A stretch of 64,000 nucleotides of DNA from Haloterrigena alkaliphila (GCF_017352155.2 NZ_CP071462.1:1178001-1242000), one strand, 5' to 3'. Positions 28,307 to 37,510 are shown, numbered from the stretch's first letter. Made by a program: numbers and translations. Notes: generated from the letters alone by a model not told the origin.

Positions 28307-29362
28307 ATGGGACTCGAGGGGCGGTTCGACGAAGCGGCGGGCGTCGTTCGCGTGGGCGACGACGCGCGCCAGCGCTACCACGATTCGCGGGGCTACGGCT
28401 ACCCGCTCGAGGGGAACGAGATCGCGCTCGCGCCGGTCGAGGCGGCCCACCTGCTCTTCCGCGGGGACCTCGAGGCGGTCGTCGACGACGGGGGCGAGCG
28501 GCTCGATTTCCGGACGTTCGTGGCCCGCGAGCCGGGCCGAAAGTTCGGCGTGCGGTTTCTCGTCTACGCCGACCTGCGGTCGCGGGGGTTCTACCTGTCG
28601 CCGGCCGCGGAGCCGTGGCTGGCCGATCCGCCCGGCGGCGAGGCCGATTTCGCGGTCTTCCCGCGCGGGAAGGGACCGGGCGACGGCGAGGTCGAGTACG
28701 CGCTGCGAGTGATCGGCGAGCGGACCGATATCCCCGCCGACGAACTCGCCGACGGCGTTCTGGCGGTGGTCGACGAGGAGAGCGATATCACGTACTTCGA
28801 CGTCTCTCGGCGGGAGCCGTCGGGGACCTCAGAGGCCTCGCTGCCCGACCGCTGCGAGGCCGATCTGTTGGCCGACCGGGTCGTCGTCTGGGAGCCCCCG
28901 CTGGACCTCTACGAGTCGGCCTTCTACGGCCAGCCGCTCGAGGGGCGGGAGTACGAGCGGCCGACGCTCCAGTGTTCGCTGCTCGAGGCGGCCTACCTGG
29001 CAGCGCGCGGGGCGATCGACCTCGATCCGGAGACGGTTCGCGAGCGGGGCCGGTCGGTCGAGGGCGAACGGTTCGACCGCCGGCTGACGGTCTACACCAC
29101 CCTGCGCGAGCGCGACGTCGTCCCCAAGACGGGGTACAAGTTCGGCGCCGACTTCCGGACCTACGCCGACGTCGAGTCCGTCGAGAACCTCGGCCACTCC
29201 GAACTGCTGGTCCGGGTACATCCGGCCGGCTACGTCTTCGAGCCGCGAGACCTCGCGCTCGACGTGCGGCTGGCCCACGGCGTCCGCAAGACGATGGTGT
29301 TCGCGCTGGTCGGCGAGTCCGGCGGCGTCGACTGGTGGTCGCTCGAGCGATTGACGCCCTGA
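28307..29362 (+). CDS. endA: tRNA-intron (splicing) endonuclease
   Basis: This 351-residue protein is the two-repeat (homodimer-forming) euryarchaeal type of tRNA-splicing endonuclease. It cuts bulge-helix-bulge structures in pre-tRNA and pre-rRNA. The N-terminal repeat (residues 1–170) contains V-Y-A-D-L-R-S-R-G but lacks the catalytic set. The C-terminal repeat has the active triad: Tyr in K-T-G-Y-K-F-G-A-D-F, His in L-G-H-S-E-L-L-V and Lys in G-V-R-K-T-M-V-F-A. The TATA-like CTTAATC (28279–28285) gives a leaderless start. It is in the same neighbourhood as trpS. Its predicted substrates in the rrn operon of this window are annotated separately. Confidence 0.95.
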   Translation: MGLEGRFDEAAGVVRVGDDARQRYHDSRGYGYPLEGNEIALAPVEAAHLLFRGDLEAVVDDGGERLDFRTFVAREPGRKFGVRFLVYADLRSRGFYLSPAAEPWLADPPGGEADFAVFPRGKGPGDGEVEYALRVIGERTDIPADELADGVLAVVDEESDITYFDVSRREPSGTSEASLPDRCEADLLADRVVVWEPPLDLYESAFYGQPLEGREYERPTLQCSLLEAAYLAARGAIDLDPETVRERGRSVEGERFDRRLTVYTTLRERDVVPKTGYKFGADFRTYADVESVENLGHSELLVRVHPAGYVFEPRDLALDVRLAHGVRKTMVFALVGESGGVDWWSLERLTP

Positions 29363-29450
29363 ACGCGCCGCGCAGCTACCGGGAGCGGACTCGAGACCGT
29401 CGACTCGAGCGAGCGGAAACGTGAAAACCCATCGGACGAGTATTCCGGTC

Positions 29451-30602
29451 ATGCAACTCGAGGTGATCGGCGTCGGCGGCGCGGGCTGTCGGATCGCCGA
29501 CGCGATCCGGGCCGCGGAGCCGGCCGACCACGCGTTTCTCACGGACGTCTTCGCGTTCGACACCGACGAGTCGGACCTGAAACGGACGGTCGTTCCCGAG
29601 TCACACCGCCACCGGTACGGCCAGGGGACCGGCCTCGACGCCGCGGACGACCTCGAGCGCCGGTTCGAACTCGGCGAGAGTCACGCCGGCGAACTCCTCG
29701 AGGCAGTCGAGCGCGAATCGTCGACGGCGGCCGACGCCCGCCTCGTCGCGGTGGGCCTCGGGGGCGTGACCGGCGGCGGCGTGGCCCCCGCGCTCGTCGC
29801 CGCATTGCAACGGCGGGACGACGCTCCGGTCTACGTCCTCGCGACGCTGCCGGCCGACCGGGAGTTCGATCCCGACGCCGACGCGGGGGACACCGGTCCA
29901 CACTCGGGGGCGACCGCGAGTCCGACCGCCGCGTCCAGCGGGCCGCCGCGACCGAACGCGGCGGCGAACGCGGTCGCCACGCTCGAGCGACTCGACGGAC
30001 TGGCGAGCGCGATCGTCTGTTTCGACAACGAGGCGTGGCTCCGGCCGGGCGAGACGATCACCGACGCACGCGATCGGTGCAATCGGGAACTGGCGCGGCG
30101 CGTGACGGCCGTCTTCGCCGGCGGCGGAGAATCGGACGGCCCCGTGGCCCAGAACGTGATCGACGCGAGCGACGTCGAGCGAATCGTCGGCAACGAGTCG
30201 GCGATCGTCGCATTGGGCTACGGCGACCAGACGGTCGAAACGAGCGGTTCCCGATTTGGCCTCGGACTCATCCCCTCGGAGCCGGACGTCGAGACGAGCG
30301 AAGCGGTCAGCGCCGTCGAGACCGTCGTTCGGAAGGGGATTCGCGGCAAGCTCTCCCTCGAGTGCGAGCCCGAGTCGGCCGACCGCGGGCTGTTGATCGT
30401 CGGCGGGCCGCCGGCGTGGCTCAACCGGCGGGCGATCGCCGAGGGCCGGGGAGTGCTCCAGTCGACCGTCGGCGGCAACGGCGTACTCGGCGGCGACGCG
30501 CCGCGTCCCGACGGCGAGACGGTATTCGCCGCGGTCGTGCTCGCCGGGGTCGAATCGGACCGACTCGAGGAACTGCGTGCCGCCGCCGATCGGACCGCGT
30601 GA
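29451..30602 (+). CDS. Tubulin/FtsZ-family GTPase-like protein (divergent)
   Basis: The 383-residue protein has the N-terminal GTP-binding strand V-I-G-V-G-G-A-G-C-R and a glycine loop V-G-L-G-G-V-T-G-G-G-V-A-P-A-L. This differs from the canonical G-G-T-G-T/S-G in having an inserted residue. R-C-N-R-E-L-A-R-R and N-V-I-D-A-S-D-V fill the C-terminal half. The T7-loop synergy motif (N-x-D-x-x-D) is not clear, although D-A-S-D-V-E-R may be its counterpart. A Pro/Ser/Thr-rich insert is at about 145–175. It fits the non-canonical FtsZ/CetZ-like group of haloarchaea, which may shape cells. Loss of catalytic residues suggests weak or no GTP hydrolysis. Confidence 0.82.
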   Translation: MQLEVIGVGGAGCRIADAIRAAEPADHAFLTDVFAFDTDESDLKRTVVPESHRHRYGQGTGLDAADDLERRFELGESHAGELLEAVERESSTAADARLVAVGLGGVTGGGVAPALVAALQRRDDAPVYVLATLPADREFDPDADAGDTGPHSGATASPTAASSGPPRPNAAANAVATLERLDGLASAIVCFDNEAWLRPGETITDARDRCNRELARRVTAVFAGGGESDGPVAQNVIDASDVERIVGNESAIVALGYGDQTVETSGSRFGLGLIPSEPDVETSEAVSAVETVVRKGIRGKLSLECEPESADRGLLIVGGPPAWLNRRAIAEGRGVLQSTVGGNGVLGGDAPRPDGETVFAAVVLAGVESDRLEELRAAADRTA

Positions 30603-30671
30603 GATCGAACGAACGATCGCACGGAAGGACGAAACGCGTGGATCGATGGGACTGAAGGCGAACGGGCGTGG

Positions 30672-30812
30672 TCTGCTCTCGTGGCAACGAAGAATCGCCA
30701 CACCCTCCCCAGCCGATTCGCTCTCTCGCGTCGCTCGTTCGCTCATCCCTCGCGCATGACCGGCGGCCACCCTCACTGTCGTTCGGGCGGCCGCCAGCGC
30801 GCGCCACCGCAC
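30672..30812 (-). repeat. Structured intergenic repeat, family 2, copy B
   Basis: Inverted copy of 21813–21953 (about 141 bp). Read on the minus strand, GGCGGCCGCCC pairs with GGGTGGCCGCC in the first stem, and GTGGCGA pairs with TTGCCAC in the last hairpin. Compared with copy A, the first stem differs at several positions but keeps pairing. It lies between the ends of two convergent genes. Confidence 0.8.
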
Positions 30813-30874
30813 ACCGGGTGACGGGGACGCCGCGAGACGTCGGTAGCCCTGGTGAACGATCCCTCCATTTACAG

Positions 30875-31804
30875 TTACGCGAATTGCTCGAGGAACCGTT
30901 TCCCGAGCACGACTTCCGTCCCCGCGAGTCCGACGGAGCAAAACAGCGTGACGTCGGTTTCGTCCGTCCGACCCAGTTGCGGATCGTCGAGCACGTCCGC
31001 CAGTTCGACCATTCGTTCGTAGTCGTCGCCGGAAACGAGATACTCGCGGTCGTAGGCGTCGACCTGCGGGATCGAGTCGGTCGCGATGGCGTCGGCGCGG
31101 TCGACGACCGCGAGGGGGAGTTCGTGAGCGTCCCGGAATCGCGGCCCGATGGTCGTGATGTGGGTCCCGGCCTCGAGCCAGTCGGGGTCGAACACGGGGT
31201 CGGTGCTGTTCGTCGCACAGACGAGCGCGTCGGCTCCGCGGACGACCGGTTCCGGATCGTCGACCGCGCGGACCGGCGGTTCGACGTCCTCGTCGGCGGT
31301 TTTGACGAACGATTCGCGGCTTTCCGGGGTCGGACTGTAGACCAGCACCGCCGCGAAGTCGCGGGCCGCACAGGCCGCGCCGACCTGCGCACGCGCCTGA
31401 AACCCCGATCCCAGAATTCCGAGGGTCTCGCTGTCCTCGCGCGCGAGGCAATCGATCGCGACCCCGCCGATGCCCCCCGTCCGGAGGCCGCCGATCGCGT
31501 GGCCGACGAGCAGGCCCTCGAGGCCGCCGGCGGTCGCGTCGAAGACCGTCACCAGTTCCGTCTGACCGTCGGCAGCGCCCGGATGGGTCCCGTAGACCCG
31601 GAACCCGGCGGCGTTCGTCGGCCCCGTCGCGGCGCCGGCGGTGAAGACGAGGTCGCCCGCGCCGGCGTCGACCCGCCAGCGCGGGGGCGCCTCGAGCGTT
31701 CCGGCGGCCCGTTCGGCGAACGCGTCGCGCATGGCGTCGACGACCGTCTCGTAGTCGAACCGCGAGTAAACGTCGCCGTCGGTGAGAATCGGGAAATCGA
31801 CCAT
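30875..31804 (-). CDS. Ornithine cyclodeaminase/alanine dehydrogenase-family protein
   Basis: A 309-residue NAD(P)-dependent enzyme of the mu-crystallin/ornithine cyclodeaminase fold. The Rossmann motif is L-G-I-L-G-S-G-F-Q-A-R-A near residue 125. The substrate-side G-G-L-R-T-G-G-I-G and the A-T-N-S-T-D-P-V-F loop are typical. The members convert ornithine to proline, alanine to pyruvate or reduce imines; the substrate is not given by the sequence. A conserved Lys of the family is not obvious near residue 70 and should be checked by alignment. Its 3' end abuts repeat copy B. Confidence 0.88.
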   Translation of the reverse strand: MVDFPILTDGDVYSRFDYETVVDAMRDAFAERAAGTLEAPPRWRVDAGAGDLVFTAGAATGPTNAAGFRVYGTHPGAADGQTELVTVFDATAGGLEGLLVGHAIGGLRTGGIGGVAIDCLAREDSETLGILGSGFQARAQVGAACAARDFAAVLVYSPTPESRESFVKTADEDVEPPVRAVDDPEPVVRGADALVCATNSTDPVFDPDWLEAGTHITTIGPRFRDAHELPLAVVDRADAIATDSIPQVDAYDREYLVSGDDYERMVELADVLDDPQLGRTDETDVTLFCSVGLAGTEVVLGKRFLEQFA

Positions 31805-31861
31805 ACACGGACATCGGACGGGACGGTAATAACGGTTCGAGGAACGCTCGAGCGAACCGAA

Positions 31862-32263
31862 CTACGCCTCGGGGTCGCCCGGAATCGCCGCGCCCTCGTG
31901 CTCGAGCAACTGCCGTTTCAGGTCCAGCCCGCCCATGTAGCCGGTGAGCGAATCGCGCCCGACGACCCGATGGCAGGGAACGATGACGGGGATCGGATTG
32001 CGGCCACAGGCTTGCCCGACCGCGACGGGGGCCGTCTCGAGTTCGGCCGCGAGATCACCGTAGGTTCGCGTCTCACCCGGCGGAATTCGCGCCATCGCTC
32101 GCATGACGGCGCCCGTGAAGTCGTCCGGATAGTCGATCTCGAGGTCGAATTCCGTTCGGACTCCGTCCTCGTACTCCCGAACCTGCTCGCGGATCGTTGC
32201 GGGGTCCGCGTCGATCCTCGAGGCGTCGATCTCGCGGTCGCGGCCGAATACCGGAACTTGCAT
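31862..32263 (-). CDS. ogt: Methylated-DNA–protein-cysteine methyltransferase
   Basis: The 133-residue suicide DNA repair protein moves the alkyl group from O6-alkylguanine to its active-site cysteine in I-P-V-I-V-P-C-H-R-V-V-G (Cys near residue 96). The helix-turn-helix region R-T-Y-G-D-L-A-A-E-L precedes it, and A-C-G-R-N-P-I-P is the Asn hinge. The N-terminal ribonuclease-like domain is short, so the protein is smaller than usual 150–180 residue homologues. It lies just upstream of the cyclodeaminase gene on the same strand, 57 nt apart. Confidence 0.92.
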   Translation of the reverse strand: MQVPVFGRDREIDASRIDADPATIREQVREYEDGVRTEFDLEIDYPDDFTGAVMRAMARIPPGETRTYGDLAAELETAPVAVGQACGRNPIPVIVPCHRVVGRDSLTGYMGGLDLKRQLLEHEGAAIPGDPEA

Positions 32264-32377
32264 TTGCAGCGACTTCGTCGCCGCTGTGCTTCACTCTACG
32301 CATCCGGCCGTATCACTACGAAATGCTTCCGTAACCACCGTCAAAGGCGATCATCAGAGTCGTTCGCAACCCTCGGG

Positions 32378-32986
32378 TCACGGGATTTCGTCGACAACGC
32401 TCCGAAGTTCGTCGGTGTCGACCCATTCGTGGGATCGGTCACCGGTCAGGAGGACCTCGACGTGTGAGGCGGCCATTCCGTTGGCGTACCGTTCACGCTC
32501 GGTCGCTTCGTCAGGATATCGACGTTTCAACACCCAGACCTTGCTCCGATAGGACGGGGCAAACAACAGCCCCAGTTCCCAGACGTAGCCACCATCGAAA
32601 TCCTCGATAACGCCGACGACGTGTGTCGCCCGCCCGCAGAGAATATCGAACACGCGGGTCCAGAGGCGGATTTCCGCTGGCGTGAGTCCGAAGTCCTCCA
32701 GTTGCATAGCGACTGACGGAGGGTCGGTTCGTGTATCGAGCAGGTCGTAGACGATCTCGCGTCGCGTTGCGGCCCCAGTCTCACCGCCCGCACCGACTAC
32801 CAGATATCGCCGATCGTGGCCCTTGATACGGTCCATCTGTTCGCCGTTCAGCAGGTCCTTGATCCGCTGGTGTTCGCTCGGGGAGAGGCTTACCGTCTCG
32901 AGTTCGGCTATCAGTTCGTCCTCAGCCGGAATAGCGCTCCCATCGGTTTCGGGAGCGTCGAAGCGCTCGTCGTCGGCGTCCATCAT
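32378..32986 (-). CDS. DUF7509-like protein with a TIR/deoxyribosyltransferase-like fold
   Basis: This 202-residue protein has an N-terminal helical region (about 20–55). An alpha/beta domain follows with R-Y-L-V-V-G-A-G-G-E-T-G, then H-V-V-G-V-I-E-D-F-D-G-G-Y-V-W-E-L-G-L-L, then K-V-W-V-L-K-R-R-Y. The D-x-G-x-x-W-E-x-G pattern is the hallmark of nucleoside deoxyribosyltransferases and related NAD-cleaving TIR-like folds, where the Glu is catalytic. It is transcribed divergently from the winged-helix regulator at 33111. From context, a nucleotide- or NAD-handling regulator/effector is possible. Start could be the first or second Met. Confidence 0.7.
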   Translation of the reverse strand: MMDADDERFDAPETDGSAIPAEDELIAELETVSLSPSEHQRIKDLLNGEQMDRIKGHDRRYLVVGAGGETGAATRREIVYDLLDTRTDPPSVAMQLEDFGLTPAEIRLWTRVFDILCGRATHVVGVIEDFDGGYVWELGLLFAPSYRSKVWVLKRRYPDEATERERYANGMAASHVEVLLTGDRSHEWVDTDELRSVVDEIP

Positions 32987-33110
32987 TCAGCCGTCGTGTC
33001 GGAACCGATATCAATTGTACGTTCTCCGTTCAATTAATCATGGTACTATTTGTGCTACTAACCTCATTTGAATGCGAGTGTTTATGATGATGGCTCCCTA
33101 ACGAAGACAT

Positions 33111-33548
33111 ATGAGGCCGGAGACACCGGTAGCTGTCCCATCCCATGGGACTCACCGCGCCACCGACGCTGAGTTCGATACGTGGCGAGCACTCCAGAAG
33201 GCGACTGACAAGAAACGGGCAGACCTCCTCGCTGATATCGTCGGGCATCCGACGGGGATGCCGAGCGTCGAGGAGTTGGACTACATGAATCCGCCCCTCA
33301 GTGACGACGCCATCCGTCGGCACCTCAATACGCTGACCGAGGTCGGCGTCGTCCGAGAGCGCGAATTCGAACCCGGCGAGCGGCTTCGGGACTACCCCTA
33401 CAAATTCTACGAGATCACCGACGCGGCCCGTGACCTGTTCGATCGCAACGGCCTGTTCCCGGAGGAGGCGTGGCAACGCCAGTACCGGGCCGTCGAGAAG
33501 ACAGCCCGAATTCGAGAGATCGAATCGATGCCACGTCCCGACGCCTGA
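33111..33548 (+). CDS. Winged-helix transcriptional regulator, divergent to the DUF7509-like gene
   Basis: This 145-residue DNA-binding protein has a winged-helix core at about 20–100: R-A-D-L-L-A-D-I-V-G, P-L-S-D-D-A-I-R-R-H-L-N-T-L-T-E and G-V-V-R-E-R-E-F. A further helical C-terminus follows. It resembles the ArsR/PadR-like regulators of haloarchaea. The shared 124-nt region carries a TATA-like TTTATGATG about 27 nt before its ATG, predicting a leaderless mRNA. The divergent arrangement suggests it controls itself and the neighbouring effector-like gene. Confidence 0.85.
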   Translation: MRPETPVAVPSHGTHRATDAEFDTWRALQKATDKKRADLLADIVGHPTGMPSVEELDYMNPPLSDDAIRRHLNTLTEVGVVREREFEPGERLRDYPYKFYEITDAARDLFDRNGLFPEEAWQRQYRAVEKTARIREIESMPRPDA

Positions 33549-33629
33549 TCCGGCGGCGTCCGCCGTCAATCGCCTCTCGAACGGCGAAGCCGAAGGCTTT
33601 TGCGCGACGGCGAGCGAAACAAACCAGTA

Positions 33630-35255
33630 ATGACCGGAGACGACCCGCTCGAGGAGTCCGAGTCAGGGGAACCGTTGACCGATGGAGGTGACGAAACCGC
33701 AGCGCCACAGTCGGAACTCCGTTCCGACGGCGGTGCTGCCGGTGCCGACGACGTCGCGCTGGATCCCTGGGGCTCCTCGAGCGTCTCCGACTACCGCAAA
33801 CTCTTCGAGGAGTTCGGCATCGAGGAGTTCGACGAGGTGCTCGAGGAGGTACCCAACCCCCACTACCTGATGCGCCGGGGCGTCATCTTCGGCCACCGGG
33901 ACTACCGGCCGGTCGCTCGAGCGCTCCAGAACGACGAGCCCGCGGCCGTCCTCTCGGGGTTCATGCCCACCGGCGACCCCCACATCGGCCACAAGCTGGT
34001 CTTCGACGAGATCATCTGGCACCAGCAGCAGGGGGCGGACGCCTACGCGCTGATCGCCGACCTCGAGGCCAACTCGGCCCGCGGGATGAGTTGGGACGAG
34101 ATCGACGAACACGCCCGGGACTACCTGCTCTCGCTGCTCGCGCTCGGCTTCGACCTCGAAGAGGGCGAGCTCTACCGTCAGTCGGCGAACCGCGAACTGC
34201 AGGATCTGGCGTTCGAACTCGGCGCGGAGGCGAACTTCTCGGAGTTTCAGGCGATCTACGGCTTCGACGGCGAGACCGACGTCTCCCACATGCAGTCGGT
34301 CGTCACCCAGATGGCCGACATACTCTACCCGCAACTCGAGGAGCCAAAGCCCACCGTGATCCCCGTCGGCCCCGATCAGGACCCCCACGTCCGGCTGGCC
34401 CGGGATCTGGCCGAACGGATGCGATTTTTCAAGGTGAGCGAAGCGTACGCCAGTTTCGAACTCGAGGACGAGGAACGAGCGCTCGTGGCCGACTTCTACG
34501 ACCGGCTCGACCCCGCCGAGTTCGACGACGACACCCTGCGCTGCGTCCACGTCGCCGAGGCGCTCGAGGAGACGCCGCTCTCGGAACTCGAGGTCGGCGC
34601 CGATACGCTGAGCTCCGTGCTGACGAAACTTCAGGAGGCCGGCATGGAACCGATCCGGCCCCGCACCCGCTTTTTCGACCGGCGCGCGACCGACGAGGCC
34701 TTCGACGCCCTGATCGAGGCCGTCGAGGGCGAGAAGCGGGTCTACGAGAATCACGTCGACGCCTTCGAACTGGACCGCGCCGCGGCCGAGGAACTCGCCC
34801 GCGAGATCGAGGTCGACAACGGCGGCTACGGGTTCCAGCCGCCGTCGTCGATCTACCACCGGTTCATGACCGGGTTGACGGGCGGGAAGATGTCCTCCTC
34901 GATCCCCGCCAGCCACATCTCGCTGCTGGACGACCCCGAAGACGGCTACGACAAGGTGAAGGCAGCCTCGACCGGCGGCCGCGAGACTGCGGAGGAACAC
35001 CGCGAGAAAGGCGGGAAAGCCGACGAGTGTCCCGTCTACGAACTCTACGCCTACCTGCTGGCCGGCGACGACGACGAGTTCGCCAAGCGCGTCTACGACG
35101 AGTGTACCGGCGGGGAGCGGCTCTGTGGCGACTGCAAGGAGCAGGCCGCCCAGCTCATGCGGGAGTTCCTCGAGGACCACCAGGAGAAACGCGAGGAGGT
35201 CGCGGAGTTACTCGAGGCAGCCGACATCGAACTCGAGTCGCCGCGACGTCGCTAG
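33630..35255 (+). CDS. trpS: Tryptophanyl-tRNA synthetase
   Basis: Class I aminoacyl-tRNA synthetase of 541 residues charging tRNA-Trp. HIGH appears as T-G-D-P-H-I-G-H-K near residue 115, and KMSKS as G-G-K-M-S-S-S near 425. A catalytic-domain V-G-P-D-Q-D-P-H-V-R motif lies between. The first 45 residues are an acidic Gly/Asp/Ala-rich extension common in haloarchaea. A C-terminal C-T-G-G-E-R-L-C-G-D-C cluster may bind zinc. The ATG at 33630 is about 30 nt after a TATA-like GCTTTTGC. Vicinity of endA fits the role of EndA in splicing the haloarchaeal tRNA-Trp precursor. Confidence 0.96.
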   Translation: MTGDDPLEESESGEPLTDGGDETAAPQSELRSDGGAAGADDVALDPWGSSSVSDYRKLFEEFGIEEFDEVLEEVPNPHYLMRRGVIFGHRDYRPVARALQNDEPAAVLSGFMPTGDPHIGHKLVFDEIIWHQQQGADAYALIADLEANSARGMSWDEIDEHARDYLLSLLALGFDLEEGELYRQSANRELQDLAFELGAEANFSEFQAIYGFDGETDVSHMQSVVTQMADILYPQLEEPKPTVIPVGPDQDPHVRLARDLAERMRFFKVSEAYASFELEDEERALVADFYDRLDPAEFDDDTLRCVHVAEALEETPLSELEVGADTLSSVLTKLQEAGMEPIRPRTRFFDRRATDEAFDALIEAVEGEKRVYENHVDAFELDRAAAEELAREIEVDNGGYGFQPPSSIYHRFMTGLTGGKMSSSIPASHISLLDDPEDGYDKVKAASTGGRETAEEHREKGGKADECPVYELYAYLLAGDDDEFAKRVYDECTGGERLCGDCKEQAAQLMREFLEDHQEKREEVAELLEAADIELESPRRR

Positions 35256-35412
35256 CGGGTTCGATTTTCCGTTTCGAACGCTGGTTGGTCCCCTCGTCTC
35301 GATCCACCGTCATGTAACAGGCTCCTACTTGGTACTCAGTCACGTTCGCGTGCAACGTTACCAATTCGATCAACCACTCTATAATTAAGACGGGATAGAT
35401 GGTCGCCGACGT

Positions 35413-36615
35413 ATGAAGCTCGGTGCGACCCGCGGCGACACCGTCTACGCGACGCGCGGACTGACCGTCGGCCGCATGACGCCTCGAGGGGGGTTCGAGC
35501 CCACCGGAACCCTGCCGAACCCCGACGTCGAGTTCGCCGGCAAACAGCGCGTCAACTACGGGCCGCTGAACCGCTGGTGGACGAAGCGGCTGCTCAATCG
35601 GGTCACCGGCTGGTACACGACGACGAACGTCTGGCCGGTCGCCGACGGGGTGTTGCTGGCGACCGTCGGCCACCACCTCTACCGGTCGATCGACGACGGG
35701 CGAACGTGGAGCCACGTCCACGAACTCCCGTTCGATTCCGGGCCGATGGGCGCGTTGCCGACGTCGGTGTGCGCCGCCGACGATCGCGTCTTCCTCGCGG
35801 AGTACACCTTCGAGGCGGAACCCGCTCGCGTCCTCGTCAGCGAGGACGAGGGGGCGACCTGGGAGACCTACCTCGAGACCGAGGAGCGCCGTCACTTCCA
35901 CGGAATCTTCTACGACGAGTACTCGGGGACCGTCTGGGCGACGACGGGCGATACCGACGACGAGAGCGCCATCGGCCTCCTCGAGGGCGGCGAGTTCCGC
36001 CCGGTGCTCGAGGGGAGCCAGCAGTGGCGAGCGGTGGAACTGGCGTTCACGCCGGAGTCGATCTTCTGGGGGATGGACTGTTCGTACGCCGAGGAGGTTC
36101 GGCTGTTCCGACTCTCGCGGTACGAGATCACCGAGTCGGACCCGACCCCTGAGCAGATCGGAACGACCGACGCCTCGGTCTACTACGCCGACACCGTCTC
36201 GGTCGACGGCGACGACTGGGTCGCGATGGCGACCGCGGCGGAGGTCGGCGTCGACGACACGTCGCCGCCCGGGTCGGAAAACACCTGTTCGCGGTCCGCT
36301 CGAGTGATCGTCGCCGGTCCCGAATCGGAGTACGAGACCTGGTACGAACTGTACTCCTTCGAACGCCAGCGAACGCTCAACGAACACCTCTCCGACCTGC
36401 CGAACGCGAGCGCGTACGTCTACCTCGAGTCGACCGAGAGCGAGAAACTGCTCGTCAACCCGTTCAACACGACGTCACACCACGGCGAGATCCTCTCGGT
36501 GTCACCGAACGCGCTCACCGCGCTGACGACCGACGACGTGCGCGAACGACCCGTCGAGCGCGAGGCGCAGTCGGACCGAGCCGAGGTGTCGCCCGGCGGC
36601 GACGACTATCGGTGA
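35413..36615 (+). CDS. BNR-repeat beta-propeller protein
   Basis: The 400-residue protein has sialidase-like Asp-box motifs: Y-R-S-I-D-D-G-R-T-W-S (about 95–105) and S-E-D-E-G-A-T-W-E-T (about 140–150). These are the marks of a beta-propeller. No signal peptide is seen, so it is probably cytosolic. Glycosidase catalytic residues (Arg triad, Asp) cannot be assigned, so enzymatic activity is doubtful. It converges with the AAC(3)-like gene (stops 42 nt apart). Similar haloarchaeal proteins carry the name sialidase or glycosyl hydrolase without proof. The start is a single ATG near an AT-rich upstream stretch. Confidence 0.75.
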   Translation: MKLGATRGDTVYATRGLTVGRMTPRGGFEPTGTLPNPDVEFAGKQRVNYGPLNRWWTKRLLNRVTGWYTTTNVWPVADGVLLATVGHHLYRSIDDGRTWSHVHELPFDSGPMGALPTSVCAADDRVFLAEYTFEAEPARVLVSEDEGATWETYLETEERRHFHGIFYDEYSGTVWATTGDTDDESAIGLLEGGEFRPVLEGSQQWRAVELAFTPESIFWGMDCSYAEEVRLFRLSRYEITESDPTPEQIGTTDASVYYADTVSVDGDDWVAMATAAEVGVDDTSPPGSENTCSRSARVIVAGPESEYETWYELYSFERQRTLNEHLSDLPNASAYVYLESTESEKLLVNPFNTTSHHGEILSVSPNALTALTTDDVRERPVEREAQSDRAEVSPGGDDYR

Positions 36616-36657
36616 GAGACGGGAATCGGTGAGAGACGGGACCCGTTCGAAGCCGGC

Positions 36658-37443
36658 TCACGTCACGAGATAGTACGGCTCCTCCGCCATTTTCTGCCCG
36701 ATAAACTGATCGAGTTCCCTGATCGGCGTGACGTACAGCGGAAGCCCGTTCAGATCGAGGGTCTCGAGGATCCCCGCGTTCGCGAGGTCCCGCTGGAGTT
36801 TGAGCTTGTTGAAACTCCAGAAAATGCTGTCGTAGTAGTTGGTTCGGAGTTCTACCTCTTCCATCTCGCCGTCGTCGTGAATCACCCCTTCGAACGTTTG
36901 TTCGACCGAGTACGGCGCGCCGTACTTGGCCTCGAGATGGTGGAGGTACGAACACTTCCAGTGGGGCGTGCCGATCGCGGCGACGAGCACGTCGTCCTCG
37001 TAGAGCTGCTCGAAACAGCCGTCGTCGGCGAACGTGTCCCGGTGGGTACGGTCGTCGAACCGGTACGGACCGTCGACGAGGATCGACTTGCACGGATCCC
37101 GCGTCCGATACTCGGCGTCCTCGAGGAGGAGTTTGGAGAACGTCCCGTGCATCGGTTTCGAGTGCTGCCTGTCGAAGACGCCGGACTCCCGGAAGTAATC
37201 CGTGAATCCAGGTGCGAGCACCGACTCGAACGAACCGGTCAACGCGTCCCGGAGCACCTCGTAGGGATTGCCGTCGAAGGCCGCGTTGACGTCGCTCAAC
37301 CCGACGTGGACGAACACCTCGTCGTAGGCGGAGTACGACTCCAGCACCGCCTCGAGTTGGCGTTCGTCGCTGGTCCCGATCCGACGGGGCCGTTTCTCCC
37401 ACGCCTTATTGATGGCGATCGTTGACCACCGAGTGGGCTTCAT
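36658..37443 (-). CDS. AAC(3)-family-like N-acetyltransferase
   Basis: The 261-residue product resembles the aminoglycoside 3-N-acetyltransferase fold. D-E-V-F-V-H-V-G-L-S-D-V-N, N-P-Y-E-V-L-R-D-A-L, V-L-A-P-G-F-T and M-H-G-T-F-S-K follow in the same order as in AAC(3). The C-terminus has G-T-P-H-W-K-C-S-Y-L-H-H-L-E. In archaea this family probably transfers acyl groups to amino sugars or glycans, not to antibiotics. Start at the ATG at 37443, about 30 nt after a TATA-like TTACTTATG; a longer frame to 37569 would cover the promoter and repeats. It converges with the propeller gene. Confidence 0.75.
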   Translation of the reverse strand: MKPTRWSTIAINKAWEKRPRRIGTSDERQLEAVLESYSAYDEVFVHVGLSDVNAAFDGNPYEVLRDALTGSFESVLAPGFTDYFRESGVFDRQHSKPMHGTFSKLLLEDAEYRTRDPCKSILVDGPYRFDDRTHRDTFADDGCFEQLYEDDVLVAAIGTPHWKCSYLHHLEAKYGAPYSVEQTFEGVIHDDGEMEEVELRTNYYDSIFWSFNKLKLQRDLANAGILETLDLNGLPLYVTPIRELDQFIGQKMAEEPYYLVT

Positions 37444-37510
37444 TAGGAGACGGAAAACACGCTCGAAAACATAAGTAACCCGGAGATAGATCGAGTATGT
37501 CGTCCTTACT

